In this document: piece after piece, positions 24,279-32,751 of the stretch
Layout of the letters: every line of letters begins with the position of its first letter
Position numbering within the stretch: position 1 is the first letter of the stretch
Source of the DNA: Actinomycetota bacterium
GTDB lineage: Bacteria; Actinomycetota; Thermoleophilia; Gaiellales; Gaiellaceae
Reading direction: 5' to 3'
Assembly: GCA_003132665.1 (NCBI GenBank)
Contig: PKYN01000018.1
Location: forward strand, 191,404 to 250,663
DNA length: 59,260 nucleotides
The notes under the pieces: model-generated
Seen by the model: the letters and a program-made list of their open reading frames with translations, nothing else
Told to the model about the DNA's origin: nothing
Database searches by the model: none
Translations under genes and position numbers: made by a program

Positions 24279-25175
24279 TCAAGCGGTCGGCGGGTCCGAG
24301 TCGTTGCCGTCATTCTCGCGATCGCGCAAGAACTTGGCCAGCTCTGCGGCCAGCGACTCGCCGCTCGGAATATCGGGCTCGTACTCCCCGGGCGGCTCGC
24401 CCGAGTCGCTCTGGCGCTCGAGCGCTTCGATGTAGGACGTTGTCTCCTCGTCGCCCGCCACCGCTTCGCTGACACTCTCGGTGTAGCTGTCCACCGCCTG
24501 CTCGAGCTCATCCAGATCGAGATTCGTTTCCAGCAGCTGATCGACGCGCTCGCAAAGCGCGAGCGCCGCACGCGGACTAGGAGTGAGCGACACGTAATGG
24601 GGAACCGCCGCCCAGAAGCTGATCGTCTTCATCCCCTCTTTTCGGCAGGCGTCCTGGATCACGCCGACGATTCCGGTCGGTCCCTCGTAGCGAGAGGTGT
24701 CTACGTCGAGTCGGTCGATCAGCTCGCCGTCGTCTCCGCTCGCGGTGATCGGCGCCGGACGAGTATGCGGCACGTCGGCGAGAAGGGAGCCCAGGGTGAT
24801 TACCCGCTCCACGCCGAGGTCGCGCGCAAGTCCTACGACGAGCTCCGTAAAGGAGCGCCAGCGCAAGTTCGGCTCAACTCCGATGAGCAGGACGACGTCG
24901 TGGTCCTGACCTTCGGGCCGAGCGTGGAAGAAGGCGTTCTCGGGCCACGTGAGCTCGCGAGTCTCGCCGTCGATGAGCGAAACCTGCGGGCGGGTCGCTT
25001 GAAAATCGAAGAACGTCTCCGGATCGATCTCGGCGAAGCGCGTGGCATTCCAGAGACGCGCGAGGTAGCCCGCAGCAAGCGTCGCACCCTGGCCGCCGTC
25101 ATTCCAGCCCTGAAAGGCGATGACGAGGACCGGTCGCTTCAGTTTCGGCCGGGAGGCGAACTTGAGCTCAGTCAT
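24279..25175 (-). CDS. PAC2-family protein
   Basis: 298 aa. The PAC2 (proteasome assembly chaperone 2-like) core spans about residues 1-225: VLVIAFQGWNDGGQGAT, LIGVEPNLRWRSF, RVITLGSLLADVPHTRP and an FWAAVPHYVSLTPSP segment, all typical of actinobacterial members. The C-terminal 70 residues are acidic and probably disordered. Bacterial PAC2 proteins are common in actinobacteria, but their function is not established. TAAACT lies 6 nt before the ATG with no ribosome site. It converges on the helicase gene. Confidence 0.9.
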   Translation of the reverse strand: MTELKFASRPKLKRPVLVIAFQGWNDGGQGATLAAGYLARLWNATRFAEIDPETFFDFQATRPQVSLIDGETRELTWPENAFFHARPEGQDHDVVLLIGVEPNLRWRSFTELVVGLARDLGVERVITLGSLLADVPHTRPAPITASGDDGELIDRLDVDTSRYEGPTGIVGVIQDACRKEGMKTISFWAAVPHYVSLTPSPRAALALCERVDQLLETNLDLDELEQAVDSYTESVSEAVAGDEETTSYIEALERQSDSGEPPGEYEPDIPSGESLAAELAKFLRDRENDGNDSDPPTA

Positions 25176-25181
25176 CCAGAC

Positions 25182-25187
25182 AGTTTA
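25182..25187 (-). promoter_or_regulatory. -10 element of leaderless PAC2 gene
   Basis: On the minus strand TAAACT lies 6 nt before the ATG at 25175. No Shine-Dalgarno sequence is present. Confidence 0.5.
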
Positions 25188-25407
25188 GGTGGCCGCCGCA
25201 TTGCCCGACGGTCGAGGTGTCAATAGGCGCATAGAGGCGCGCGCGGCTCGAACCGCTCGGACCTCGGAGATCGAGAGGGCGGCCCCGCCGGCCACGAACA
25301 CGCCGACACGGCGAACGGACCAGCGCAGGGCCCAGGTGGCCCTACTGCAGCCGGGACGACTTGGGGCGTGCCGCCAGTGCCCTCACGCCCCGAGGCCATC
25401 TCGGCTG

Positions 25408-25587
25408 CTAGTAGTGCATACGCCCGCCGCCGTGACCCTTCACGACTGGCGTCGAGCTGTCGCTCGTCGTAGTCGCAACGGGAACGGTCGTCGTTGCGGG
25501 CTTCTGCCTTGCTGCGGATCCGGGGCCTGCGAGGATCGCCGCAGCGAACACCGCGCTGAGCGCGAGTAGTAGCAGGAGTTTGGCCAT
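25408..25587 (-). CDS. short secreted peptide next to HTH-TPR regulator
   Basis: 59 aa, starting at ATG 25587 with a strong AAGGAGGG ribosome site. It opens with MAKLLLLLALSAVFAAAILA, a classic signal peptide, with a likely cut after GPGSAA. The predicted mature part of about 34 residues is Thr/Ser/Pro/Val-rich and ends in GHGGGRMHY. No known family is recognised. It begins 16 nt after the stop of the HTH-TPR regulator on the same strand, so the two are almost surely cotranscribed. That pairing suggests a propeptide sensed by the regulator, although a small structural or metal-binding secreted protein is possible. Confidence 0.75.
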   Translation of the reverse strand: MAKLLLLLALSAVFAAAILAGPGSAARQKPATTTVPVATTTSDSSTPVVKGHGGGRMHY

Positions 25588-25603
25588 TCTTCCCTCCTTC
25601 CTC

Positions 25604-26959
25604 TCAGAATCGAAGGTCTTGCATCAACTCGGCGGCGTGTCGGTACAGGTGTGCCGCCTCATCCGTGGTTCCGCGCGCGCGGGCCAGGTCGCCCAGCGCA
25701 ACGTAGGTGCGCGACAGGTTGCTGGTGGCGCGCACGCTCTCGAAGAGGCCCTTGACCTTTTCCAATGCCTCCGCGGCTTCGTCGAGCCGGTTTTGGGCAA
25801 GTAGCGCCTTGCCCAGCACGAGGCGAGCCTCGCCGACCTGTTCGGGATCGACTGCCTCGTCTCCGATCAACTCGATTGCGTACCGGGCCTGCTCCTCGGC
25901 CTTGCTCGGATCGCCGGTCTCGAGATAGAGGCTGGCTATCGACGAGATCGCGCCGCCGCTCCACTCGTTGGCGCCGGCGTCGAGGAAAATCTTGTACGCG
26001 CGCGTGAAGCTCGCGAGTGCGTCGTCGTTCTTGCCGAGCAGGGCGTGGCAGAAGCCGAGGTTGTTCAGAACCTTCCCGAGCTGGAACTGATCCTCGGCCT
26101 CTTCGTACTTCGCGCGGGCTTTTTCGGCGTACGTGCGAGCGAGTACGAAACGACCTTCACGCTCGGCGACGAGCGAGGCCTGCATGTAGGAGTAACCGAT
26201 GACGCGAGGGTCACCGAGTTGCTCGGAAAGCTCAACCGCGCGCTCGGCGTCTTCGCGCGCCGCTTCGATGTCGCCCACGCGCTGGTAGCAAACGGAGCGA
26301 TAACCGAGAACCTGCGCGCGCGTAGAGTCGGCTGCCAGCGGAAGCTGATCGAGCAGCTTGTGCGCTTCGGTCAAAAGCGAAATGGCAACGTGCGTGCTGC
26401 CGAGCTTCGTGCGCGCGACACCCAACTTGAACAGCGCCTCTGCGCGAATGACGTCGTCTAGTTGCTCGGCGTCGACCAGCTCGCGGGCCTTCGTCAAAAC
26501 GTCCAGGCCCTCGCGAATCTGACCCTCTTCCATCATCGCCCAGCCCTCGCCGAGCAGCCGGCGAGCAGAAAGATCAGCCGACCCCGATGCCGCGACCGCG
26601 GTCTTGGCATCGGCGAAAACTTCGAGCGCGCTCTCAAATTCGTGCGCCTGCGCGTGTGCCTCGGCTCGCGCGAGCATCGCCTCGACCCGGGCGCGATCTT
26701 CCGTCGACACTCCGTGGGCGAGGTAGCCGGGATCGACGCTGAGCCGGGAGGACAGGTACTCGACCGTGTCCGGCGTCGGCCGGGTCTTTCCGAGCTCGAT
26801 CTGACTGATGTACTCCTTGGAGAAGCGGGCGCCGGCTAGATCCGTCTGCGTCAATCCAAGTGCGACACGCCGCTGCCTGACACGCTCGCCAAGCCCGATT
26901 TTCGGTCGTTGGCGCTCGGTTGCCGAAACGGCATGGGTGTCGGAGTGAACCTGCGGCAT
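25604..26959 (-). CDS. XRE-family HTH regulator with TPR repeats (RRNPP-like architecture)
   Basis: 451 aa from ATG 26959. ATG 26959 has an AGGGGGT ribosome site; an upstream in-frame start (26992) lacks one. The N-terminal XRE helix-turn-helix (about 17-75) reads RVRQRRVALGLTQTDLAG and KEYISQIELGKTRPTPDTV. The rest (about 85-445) is a run of tetratricopeptide-type helix pairs such as ALFKLGVARTKLGSTHVAI and GKVLNNLGFCHALLGKNDDA. An N-terminal HTH with a long TPR domain is the architecture of peptide-sensing RRNPP regulators (PlcR, Rgg, PrgX), but it is also found in regulators with other ligands. A secreted peptide gene follows 16 nt downstream. Confidence 0.9.
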   Translation of the reverse strand: MPQVHSDTHAVSATERQRPKIGLGERVRQRRVALGLTQTDLAGARFSKEYISQIELGKTRPTPDTVEYLSSRLSVDPGYLAHGVSTEDRARVEAMLARAEAHAQAHEFESALEVFADAKTAVAASGSADLSARRLLGEGWAMMEEGQIREGLDVLTKARELVDAEQLDDVIRAEALFKLGVARTKLGSTHVAISLLTEAHKLLDQLPLAADSTRAQVLGYRSVCYQRVGDIEAAREDAERAVELSEQLGDPRVIGYSYMQASLVAEREGRFVLARTYAEKARAKYEEAEDQFQLGKVLNNLGFCHALLGKNDDALASFTRAYKIFLDAGANEWSGGAISSIASLYLETGDPSKAEEQARYAIELIGDEAVDPEQVGEARLVLGKALLAQNRLDEAAEALEKVKGLFESVRATSNLSRTYVALGDLARARGTTDEAAHLYRHAAELMQDLRF

Positions 26960-27078
26960 TTCTACCCCCTCTGATACTCGTCGCCTTCCCAAATGGCTGC
27001 AATCACCTGTTCGGGTACTAGCTGATCACCTCAGCGGAGAATATCCCGACGCGCGTGGCAGAAGAGAACGGCTGATAT

Positions 27079-27094
27079 CGACAGCTTTCTGTCG
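27079..27094. repeat. short inverted repeat upstream of HTH-TPR gene
   Basis: CGACAG and CTGTCG are separated by CTTT, 120 nt upstream of the regulator's start codon. It could be an operator for autoregulation, but only six base pairs are present and there is no second copy. Confidence 0.3.
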
Positions 27095-27157
27095 GGAGCG
27101 CAGTTTGCAGGCTCTTTGTGCCGCTTTTGGGGTGCAAAGATCACTTGACTGAGCTAC

Positions 27158-27186
27158 TTGACTCGGGTTCAGAGCCGCCATATAGT
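27158..27186 (+). promoter_or_regulatory. consensus-like promoter for a noncoding transcript
   Basis: TTGACT (27158-27163), a 17-nt spacer and TATAGT (27181-27186) make one of the best sigma-70 promoters in the window. No credible plus-strand coding frame follows; a T-tract terminator does, about 170 nt downstream. Confidence 0.65.
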
Positions 27187-27192
27187 GAGGAC

Positions 27193-27391
27193 ACGCCGAC
27201 TAAGTCAGACGCCAGACGCGGTCGGATACGAAGAGAGGCCAGCGACGATAGCTCCGAAGTCGTGGCTGGGCCGCAGAGCCACAGCTCTCGGTTCGTCGCC
27301 AAGGCCAATCTTCCGGGAGCGCCCCCTGGAGCCGCAGCCGGGGGTCTCCCCAAAACGGATTGAGCCCCGGGTGCCGCAGCCGGGGCTTTTT
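27193..27391 (+). ncRNA. candidate structured small RNA of about 195 nt
   Basis: Bounded by the promoter ending at 27186 and a T-tract terminator ending at 27391. Visible stems: CCGAC (27196-27200) with GTCGG (27221-27225); CCAGC plus GAC (27239-27246) with GTC and GCTGG (27259-27269); AGAGC-CACA-GCTCT (27275-27288); and the terminator hairpin. The segment GCCGCAGCCGGGG occurs twice near the 3' end, each time as the right side of a C-rich/G-rich hairpin. No match to tmRNA, SRP RNA or RNase P motifs was seen. The transcription start is inferred. Confidence 0.5.
27363..27391 (+). terminator. intrinsic terminator
   Basis: AGCCCCGG (27363-27370) and CCGGGGCT (27380-27387) form a perfect 8-bp stem with a 9-nt loop. 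The run TTTTT (27387-27391) follows directly. It ends the small RNA candidate on the plus strand. Confidence 0.75.
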
Positions 27392-27399
27392 CCTTTGTT

Positions 27400-27562
27400 G
27401 GGCACCTAACGAAACGAAGCACTCCGCCGACTGGGCACGCTCAGCGGCGCGCTGCGTTGTCCTCGGTCTCATCCGTAGCGCCGCTACGAATGAGACACTG
27501 CGTCCTAGCATCGCATCCGCCGATCGCACCCAGTCGACGGGTCTTCATTCCATTAGGTGCCC
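27400..27562 (-). ncRNA. 163-nt near-symmetric hairpin, probably a minus-strand RNA
   Basis: Two 80-nt arms (27400-27479 and 27483-27562) are inverted copies around a GCC loop. Outer ends are exact (GGGCACCTAA and TTAGGTGCCC), as are CGACTGGG/CCCAGTCG and the inner CGTAGC/GCTACG. In the paired blocks eight differences are C-to-T or A-to-G in one direction, which give G-U pairs only in minus-strand RNA; two are C/A mismatches, and a bubble of about 10 nt lies near 27458-27466. The element begins 79 nt after the stop of the minus-strand MFS gene, so it may be its 3' UTR or a separate RNA. Confidence 0.6.
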
Positions 27563-27641
27563 ATTTGGCGCTTCGTGAAGGTTGGGAGATTTCTCGAAGC
27601 GATCGCTCAGTTGAGATCGATGCAGGAAGACCAAAGAGCGC

Positions 27642-29102
27642 TCAGGTCGTGTCGGCGGCGACCGTCGAGGATGCTGATACCGGCTCCTCGTCGGGACCGG
27701 GCTGGCGGGGGCGGATGATCAGCGCTGCGAAGATCGCAGCTCCGAGCGCGATCGCCGCCGCAACGTGAAGAGCGCTCGTGAACCCGTGCATGAAGGCGAG
27801 CGGGGGCGATTGGCCGGAGCTCCGGGCCGAGCGTACGCCGGTGGTGAAGATCGCCCCGAGGAGAGCGATACCCAGCGAACCGCCGACTTGGCGGAAGCTG
27901 TTGAGCACGGCCGAGCCGACGCCCGCCTTCGCCGCGGCGACCGAAGTCATCGCGGCCGCGGTCGTCGGCGACATCGTGGTCGCCATGCCGATGCCCCCCA
28001 GCACCATCGGAATGACGAGGCTGGAGTAGCTCGAGTTGACGGTCAAGCGCGAGTACAGGAAGAGAGAGAGCGCGATGAGCGCCATGCCGCCGGCCATCAG
28101 CCAGCGCGAGCCGATTCGATCTGAGGCGCGGCCGGCGATCGGCGCGATCAGCATGATCAGGATCGTCATTGGCAAGAAACTGGCGCCAGCCTGCGTAGGC
28201 GAGTAGCGCAGGACGTTCTGGAGATACAGCGAGACGAAGAAGAGGACTCCGAACATCGCCAGCGTGACGAGCAGGACGACGACGTTGGCGCCGATGAAGT
28301 TTCGCGCTCGAAACAGGGACAGCTCGAGCATGGGCAGTCGCTGACGAAGCTCGAGCAGGATGAAGACGGCGAAGGCGACCGCGCTGATGGCGAAGAGCGC
28401 ATAGATCAAAGGAGAGCCCCAGCCGTAGGTGTCCGATTCGATCAGGGCGAAGGTGAGCGTGAACAGGGCGATTCCCGAGGCGACGAGGCCCGGGATGTCA
28501 AGACGCTGTTCGCGTGAGCTGTCACGCGTCTCGGCGATGGCGATGCGAGAGAAGAGAATGGCGAGAACGCCGATCGGGATGTTGACGAAGAAGATCCAGT
28601 GCCAGCTCAGTTGCTGGGTCAGCACGCCGCCGAGCAGCGGGCCGATCCCGAGCGCTGTCGCCGCGGTTCCCGCCCAAATGCCGATTGCCGTTCCTCGCTG
28701 TCGCGGCGGGAAGGTCGCTATGACGATCGACAGCGTGGCCGGGTTCATGATCGCCGCGCCGCCGCCCTGAAGTGCGCGGAAGGCGATCAGCATGTGGGCG
28801 CTGGTCGAAAGTCCGCAGCCAAGCGAGGCGAGCGTGAACAGGGCCAGGCCGATGTTGAAGATGCGGCGCCGACCGAGCATGTCGGCGAGCTTGCCGCCGG
28901 TGACGATCAGGCTGGCGAAGGTGAGCGTGTAGGCCGCCACGATCCACTGCAGCTCCGTCACCTTGATCTGGAGATCCCTCTCCATCGTCGGCAGCGCGAC
29001 GTTCACGATCGTGTTGTCGAGCATGATCATGAACAGCCCGATCGACACCGCGCCGAGCGTCCACCACTTACGGTTCTGGTCGTTGATCAAGCCTGCGAGC
29101 AT
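27642..29102 (-). CDS. DHA2-family MFS drug/proton antiporter (14 TM)
   Basis: 486 aa, of the EmrB/QacA type. It starts KWWTLGAVSIGLFMIMLDNTIVNVALP, has motif A GGKLADMLGRRR near residue 66, motif C GIGPLLGGVL near 150, and about 14 hydrophobic helices. It expels hydrophobic drugs or metabolites from the cytoplasm. It is closely related to the gene 87 nt upstream (both share LTQQLSWHWIFFVN and KAGVGS-VLNSFRQVGGSLGIALLGAI), so this is a tandem duplication. It is probably cotranscribed with that gene. A long hairpin follows its stop. Confidence 0.93.
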   Translation of the reverse strand: MLAGLINDQNRKWWTLGAVSIGLFMIMLDNTIVNVALPTMERDLQIKVTELQWIVAAYTLTFASLIVTGGKLADMLGRRRIFNIGLALFTLASLGCGLSTSAHMLIAFRALQGGGAAIMNPATLSIVIATFPPRQRGTAIGIWAGTAATALGIGPLLGGVLTQQLSWHWIFFVNIPIGVLAILFSRIAIAETRDSSREQRLDIPGLVASGIALFTLTFALIESDTYGWGSPLIYALFAISAVAFAVFILLELRQRLPMLELSLFRARNFIGANVVVLLVTLAMFGVLFFVSLYLQNVLRYSPTQAGASFLPMTILIMLIAPIAGRASDRIGSRWLMAGGMALIALSLFLYSRLTVNSSYSSLVIPMVLGGIGMATTMSPTTAAAMTSVAAAKAGVGSAVLNSFRQVGGSLGIALLGAIFTTGVRSARSSGQSPPLAFMHGFTSALHVAAAIALGAAIFAALIIRPRQPGPDEEPVSASSTVAADTT

Positions 29103-29189
29103 CGCCTGTCTGGCAAGCAGATACCCAGCGGAAGGCGACCGGAATCTCGAGCAGAAGCTCGGGCAGGTTTCGGCGACTAGTCGATCGGG

Positions 29190-30716
29190 CTAGGCAAGCT
29201 CGCCGGCCGGTTGCAGCTCTTCGGCGCGCTCATGCTCGTGGTGGCGCTTGCGGATGAGCGTCACGGCGACGAAGACCGCGCCGAGCGCGATCGCGGCCGA
29301 GACGAGCAGGGCGCTGTGCAACCCGTGTACGAACGCCTCGTGCGAGACGGTCAGTTTCTGCTGAGCGGACGGCGCGGGAAGATGGGTTCCCAGCGCGGCC
29401 GCTTTCTGCACCTTGACGTGGTAAGCAGCCGCGGCGTTATTGGCAAACGAAGAGCTCTGTGAAGCCATGATCGCACCGAGCAGCGCGATGCCGAGGGAGC
29501 CGCCGACCTGACGGAAGCTGTTGAGAACGCCTGAGCCCACCCCCGCCTTGTCGACCGGGACGGTCGCCATCGCCGCGGCGGTCGTCGGCGACATCGCCAT
29601 CGGCATTCCGATTCCACCGATGATCATCGCCGGCAACAGCTCGGGGTAGGTCGTGTTCAGGCCGACTCGCGAGAAGAGATAGAGCGAGACAGCCACCAGC
29701 GCCATGCCCCCGGCTATCAGCCAGCGCGAGCCGATGCGATCGGAATAGCGGCCGGCGAAGGGCGCCACGACGATGACGAGGACGGTCATCGGCAGGAAGC
29801 TTGCGCCCGCCCGGGTCGGCGAGTAGCCGATGATGTTCTGGATGTAGAGCGACATGAAGAAGAAGACGCCGAACATCGCCAGAGAGACGAGTAACGCAAC
29901 CAGCGACGAGCCGACGAAGTTCCCGATCTTGAACAGCGACAGCTCGAGCATTGGCAGCCGCTGATGAAGCTCGAGCAGCACGAATACAACCATCAGCAGC
30001 GCGGCGATCACGAACAGCGAAACGATCAGCGGTGAAGACCATCCCTTGTCGTTCCCCTCGATCAGCGCGTAGGTCAGCGCGAACAGCGAGAGGCCCGAGC
30101 TGAGCAAGCCCGGCAAATCAAGCCCTTGCTCGTGCGAGGTGTCGCGCGACTCCGGTATGACGATTCGCGAGACCACCATCGCCAGCACGCCCACGGGCAC
30201 GTTCACGAAGAAGATCCAGTGCCAGCTCAGCTGCTGGGTCAGCACGCCGCCGAGCAGCGGGCCGATGGCAAGCGCCATCCCGGCAGTGCCGGCCCAGACG
30301 CCGATCGCGGTTCCGCGCTGGCGCGGCGGAAAGACGGCCGTCACGATCGACAGCGTCGAGGGAATCATGATCGCCGCTCCCACTCCCTGCACGGCGCGGG
30401 CTCCAATCAACAGGTGAATACTGCCGGCGCTGCCGCAGACGAACGACGAGACGGTGAAGACGGCAAGGCCGACGTTGAACATGAACCGGCGACCGAGCAG
30501 GTCGGCGAGCTTTCCGCCGATGAGAATGAACGCGGCGAAGGTGAGCGTGTAGGCGGTGACGATCCACTCCAGCTCGGAGATACCGATCTTGAGGTCGCGT
30601 CTGATCGTCGGCAGGGCGACGGTGACGATCGTGTTGTCGAGCATGATCATGAACAGCCCGAACGCCACGGCTCCAAGCGTCCACCACCTGCGGTTCAGCT
30701 CGTTCACGTATCGCAT
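29190..30716 (-). CDS. DHA2-family MFS drug/proton antiporter (14 TM), paralogue
   Basis: 508 aa from ATG 30716, which has GAGGGGGA upstream; an in-frame start at 30749 lacks a ribosome site. Motif A is GGKLADLLGRRF, motif C is AIGPLLGGVL. It differs from the downstream copy by a longer loop before the last helix (about residues 428-455, ANNAAAAYHVKVQKAAALG), which may alter substrate range. The tail is charged (RKRHHEHERAEE). A perfect palindrome, CGGTGTACACCG, lies about 90 nt upstream and is a likely repressor site. No repressor gene is adjacent. Confidence 0.93.
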   Translation of the reverse strand: MRYVNELNRRWWTLGAVAFGLFMIMLDNTIVTVALPTIRRDLKIGISELEWIVTAYTLTFAAFILIGGKLADLLGRRFMFNVGLAVFTVSSFVCGSAGSIHLLIGARAVQGVGAAIMIPSTLSIVTAVFPPRQRGTAIGVWAGTAGMALAIGPLLGGVLTQQLSWHWIFFVNVPVGVLAMVVSRIVIPESRDTSHEQGLDLPGLLSSGLSLFALTYALIEGNDKGWSSPLIVSLFVIAALLMVVFVLLELHQRLPMLELSLFKIGNFVGSSLVALLVSLAMFGVFFFMSLYIQNIIGYSPTRAGASFLPMTVLVIVVAPFAGRYSDRIGSRWLIAGGMALVAVSLYLFSRVGLNTTYPELLPAMIIGGIGMPMAMSPTTAAAMATVPVDKAGVGSGVLNSFRQVGGSLGIALLGAIMASQSSSFANNAAAAYHVKVQKAAALGTHLPAPSAQQKLTVSHEAFVHGLHSALLVSAAIALGAVFVAVTLIRKRHHEHERAEELQPAGELA

Positions 30717-30804
30717 TCCATCCCCCTCTCGATGGCTAGAGCGCCGCACTTCGCGTTGCTTCGGAAGCCCTGGGCGAAGGAACGTGCTTACCCGGTTAGC
30801 TCTA

Positions 30805-30816
30805 CGGTGTACACCG
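30805..30816. promoter_or_regulatory. palindromic operator CGGTGTACACCG
   Basis: A perfect 12-bp palindrome between the divergent MFS and nadE genes. On the minus strand TTGATT (30825-30820) precedes it, a possible -35, so a bound protein would sit within the promoter of the efflux genes. The form is typical of TetR-family operators. A control over nadE is also possible. Confidence 0.5.
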
Positions 30817-30942
30817 GGGAATCAAGAGGGTAGCCGAAAAGACGGAGGGCCTTCACCGGATCGGAGTTTGTAGGCGAAGATCCGCGGCGGCAAGCGTGGT
30901 AAACTCGGTTTTAGACCTAGAGTCGCAAACTCGGAGGGACTT

Positions 30943-32661
30943 GTGCGTCTGGCGCTGGCTCAAATCGACACCGTAGTTGGGGACATCAGAGGCAACGAGA
31001 AGAAGATCCTGGGCGCGCTCGCTGATGCCGGTTCGCAAAAGGCGGATCTGGTTCTCTTTCCCGAGCTGGCCGTGACCGGATACCCGCCCGAAGACCTTCT
31101 TCTGCGCCCCGGTTTTCTCGAAGCGGCCCAGAGCTCGCTCGAGCGAATCGCGCGCCAGGTGCGCGGGCCGGTCGCGCTCATCGGCGCGCCGCATCTAGGC
31201 CGCGACCTCTACAACGCCTGTGCCGTCTGCGCCGGGCGCGAGATCAAGGCCTTCTACCGCAAGCGCTTCCTCCCCAACTACGGCGTTTTCGACGAAGAGC
31301 GCTATTTCGCCTCCGGGCGAGATCTTCTCCTGCTCGAGCTCGGCGGCGTGAAGGTCGGAATCACCATCTGCGAGGACATGTGGCAGCCGGGGCCGCCGGC
31401 GACCGACCTGGCACTCGCCGGCGCCGAGTTGATCGTCAACATCTCGGCCTCGCCCTTCCACGTGGGTCGCGAGCGCATGCGCGAGGAGATGTTCCGCACG
31501 CGCGCGCGTGACATGGTCTCGTTCGTCGCCTTCTGCAACCTCGTCGGCGGGCAGGACGAGCTCGTCTTCGACGGGCACTCGGTGTTGATCGACGACGAGG
31601 GCGAGGTGATCGCGCGGGCAGCCGGCTTCGAGCCAGAGCTGCTCGTAGTTGACATCGATCCGACCGCCGTGATCGCACGCCGCTTGAGCGATGTACGCAA
31701 GCGGGCGCTTGCTCGCGAGCAGGGCAATCCCGAGGTCTCGTCGATCGTTCTGGACGCGTCGAAGCGTCGCGCGCGAACGCGGGCCGCGCCCGCCCGAGTA
31801 GCTCCTTTCGCCGACGATCTCGAGCAGATGCGCCGGGCGCTCACGCTCGGCCTGGGCGACTACGTGCGAAAGAACGGGTTCAGCGACGTGGTGATCGGCG
31901 TCTCGGGTGGGATCGACTCTGCGCTGACTGCCGCTCTGGCGGTCGAGACGCTCGGCGCCGCTCATGTCCACTGCGTCTCGATGCCGTCGCGCTTTTCATC
32001 CGTAGCCACCCGCGCCGACGCGAAGCTTTTAGCCGAGAGTCTCGGCACCGAATTCCGCGAGATCGAGATCGAGCCGATGGTCACCGAGTTCGAGCGTTCG
32101 CTCGCCCCGGCTTTCGCCGGGCGCGAGCCCGACTTGACCGAGGAGAACGTGCAGGCGCGCGTGCGCGGAGTGCTCCTGATGGCTCTCTCGAACAAGTTCG
32201 GCTGGCTCCTCGTTGCGACGGGCAACAAGTCGGAGCTGTCGGTTGGCTACGCGACGCTCTACGGTGACATGGCCGGCGGCTTCGCGTTGCTAAAGGACGT
32301 TTTCAAGACGGATGTCTTCAGACTGGCCCGCCACCTGAACGAGCGGGCGGGAAGGGAGCTGATCCCTGCGACGACCATCGAGCGCGCGCCGAGCGCAGAG
32401 TTGCGCAGCGACCAGCTCGACGAAGATTCGCTGCCTCCTTACGCCGAGCTGGATCGCGTGCTCGAGGCTTACATCGAAGAGGATCGCTCGCGCAGCGAGT
32501 TGCTCGAGGACGGCTTCCCGGCCGACGTTGTCGAACGCGCCCTGGCGATGATCGACCGAGCCGAATACAAGCGCCGCCAAGCGCCGCCCGGCGTGAAGCT
32601 GCGCACGAAAGCGTTCGGACGCGATCGGCGCACCCCGGTCACGAACGGCTGGCGCGATTAG
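30943..32661 (+). CDS. nadE: glutamine-dependent NAD+ synthetase
   Basis: Last step of NAD synthesis, amidating deamido-NAD with glutamine-derived ammonia. The 572-aa protein has the N-terminal nitrilase-type glutaminase with the Glu-Lys-Cys triad (FPELAVTGYPPEDLL, E41; YRKRFLPN, about 107; ICEDMW, about 145), and the C-terminal synthetase with the ATP P-loop GVSGGIDSAL (about 321) and ATGNKSELSVGY. GTG 30943 has the ribosome site GGAGGGA 3-4 nt upstream. It is transcribed alone. Confidence 0.96.
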   Translation: MRLALAQIDTVVGDIRGNEKKILGALADAGSQKADLVLFPELAVTGYPPEDLLLRPGFLEAAQSSLERIARQVRGPVALIGAPHLGRDLYNACAVCAGREIKAFYRKRFLPNYGVFDEERYFASGRDLLLLELGGVKVGITICEDMWQPGPPATDLALAGAELIVNISASPFHVGRERMREEMFRTRARDMVSFVAFCNLVGGQDELVFDGHSVLIDDEGEVIARAAGFEPELLVVDIDPTAVIARRLSDVRKRALAREQGNPEVSSIVLDASKRRARTRAAPARVAPFADDLEQMRRALTLGLGDYVRKNGFSDVVIGVSGGIDSALTAALAVETLGAAHVHCVSMPSRFSSVATRADAKLLAESLGTEFREIEIEPMVTEFERSLAPAFAGREPDLTEENVQARVRGVLLMALSNKFGWLLVATGNKSELSVGYATLYGDMAGGFALLKDVFKTDVFRLARHLNERAGRELIPATTIERAPSAELRSDQLDEDSLPPYAELDRVLEAYIEEDRSRSELLEDGFPADVVERALAMIDRAEYKRRQAPPGVKLRTKAFGRDRRTPVTNGWRD

Positions 32662-32751
32662 CGGCACCTCGTGGGCCGGTCGCCGCGAGCGCGCGAAAGC
32701 CCGGATGGACTTTCGCAGGGAGGAAGGGGTACCGCTCGATGAGTGGGCGAT

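Noticed and set aside
27141-27422. Minus-strand ORFs rich in Pro, Ala and Gly over the small RNA
   Set aside because: They arise from the repeated GC hairpins; no ribosome site or conserved pattern is seen.
27193-27562. Housekeeping RNAs such as tmRNA, SRP RNA or RNase P
   Set aside because: None of their conserved blocks was seen, and the sizes do not fit.
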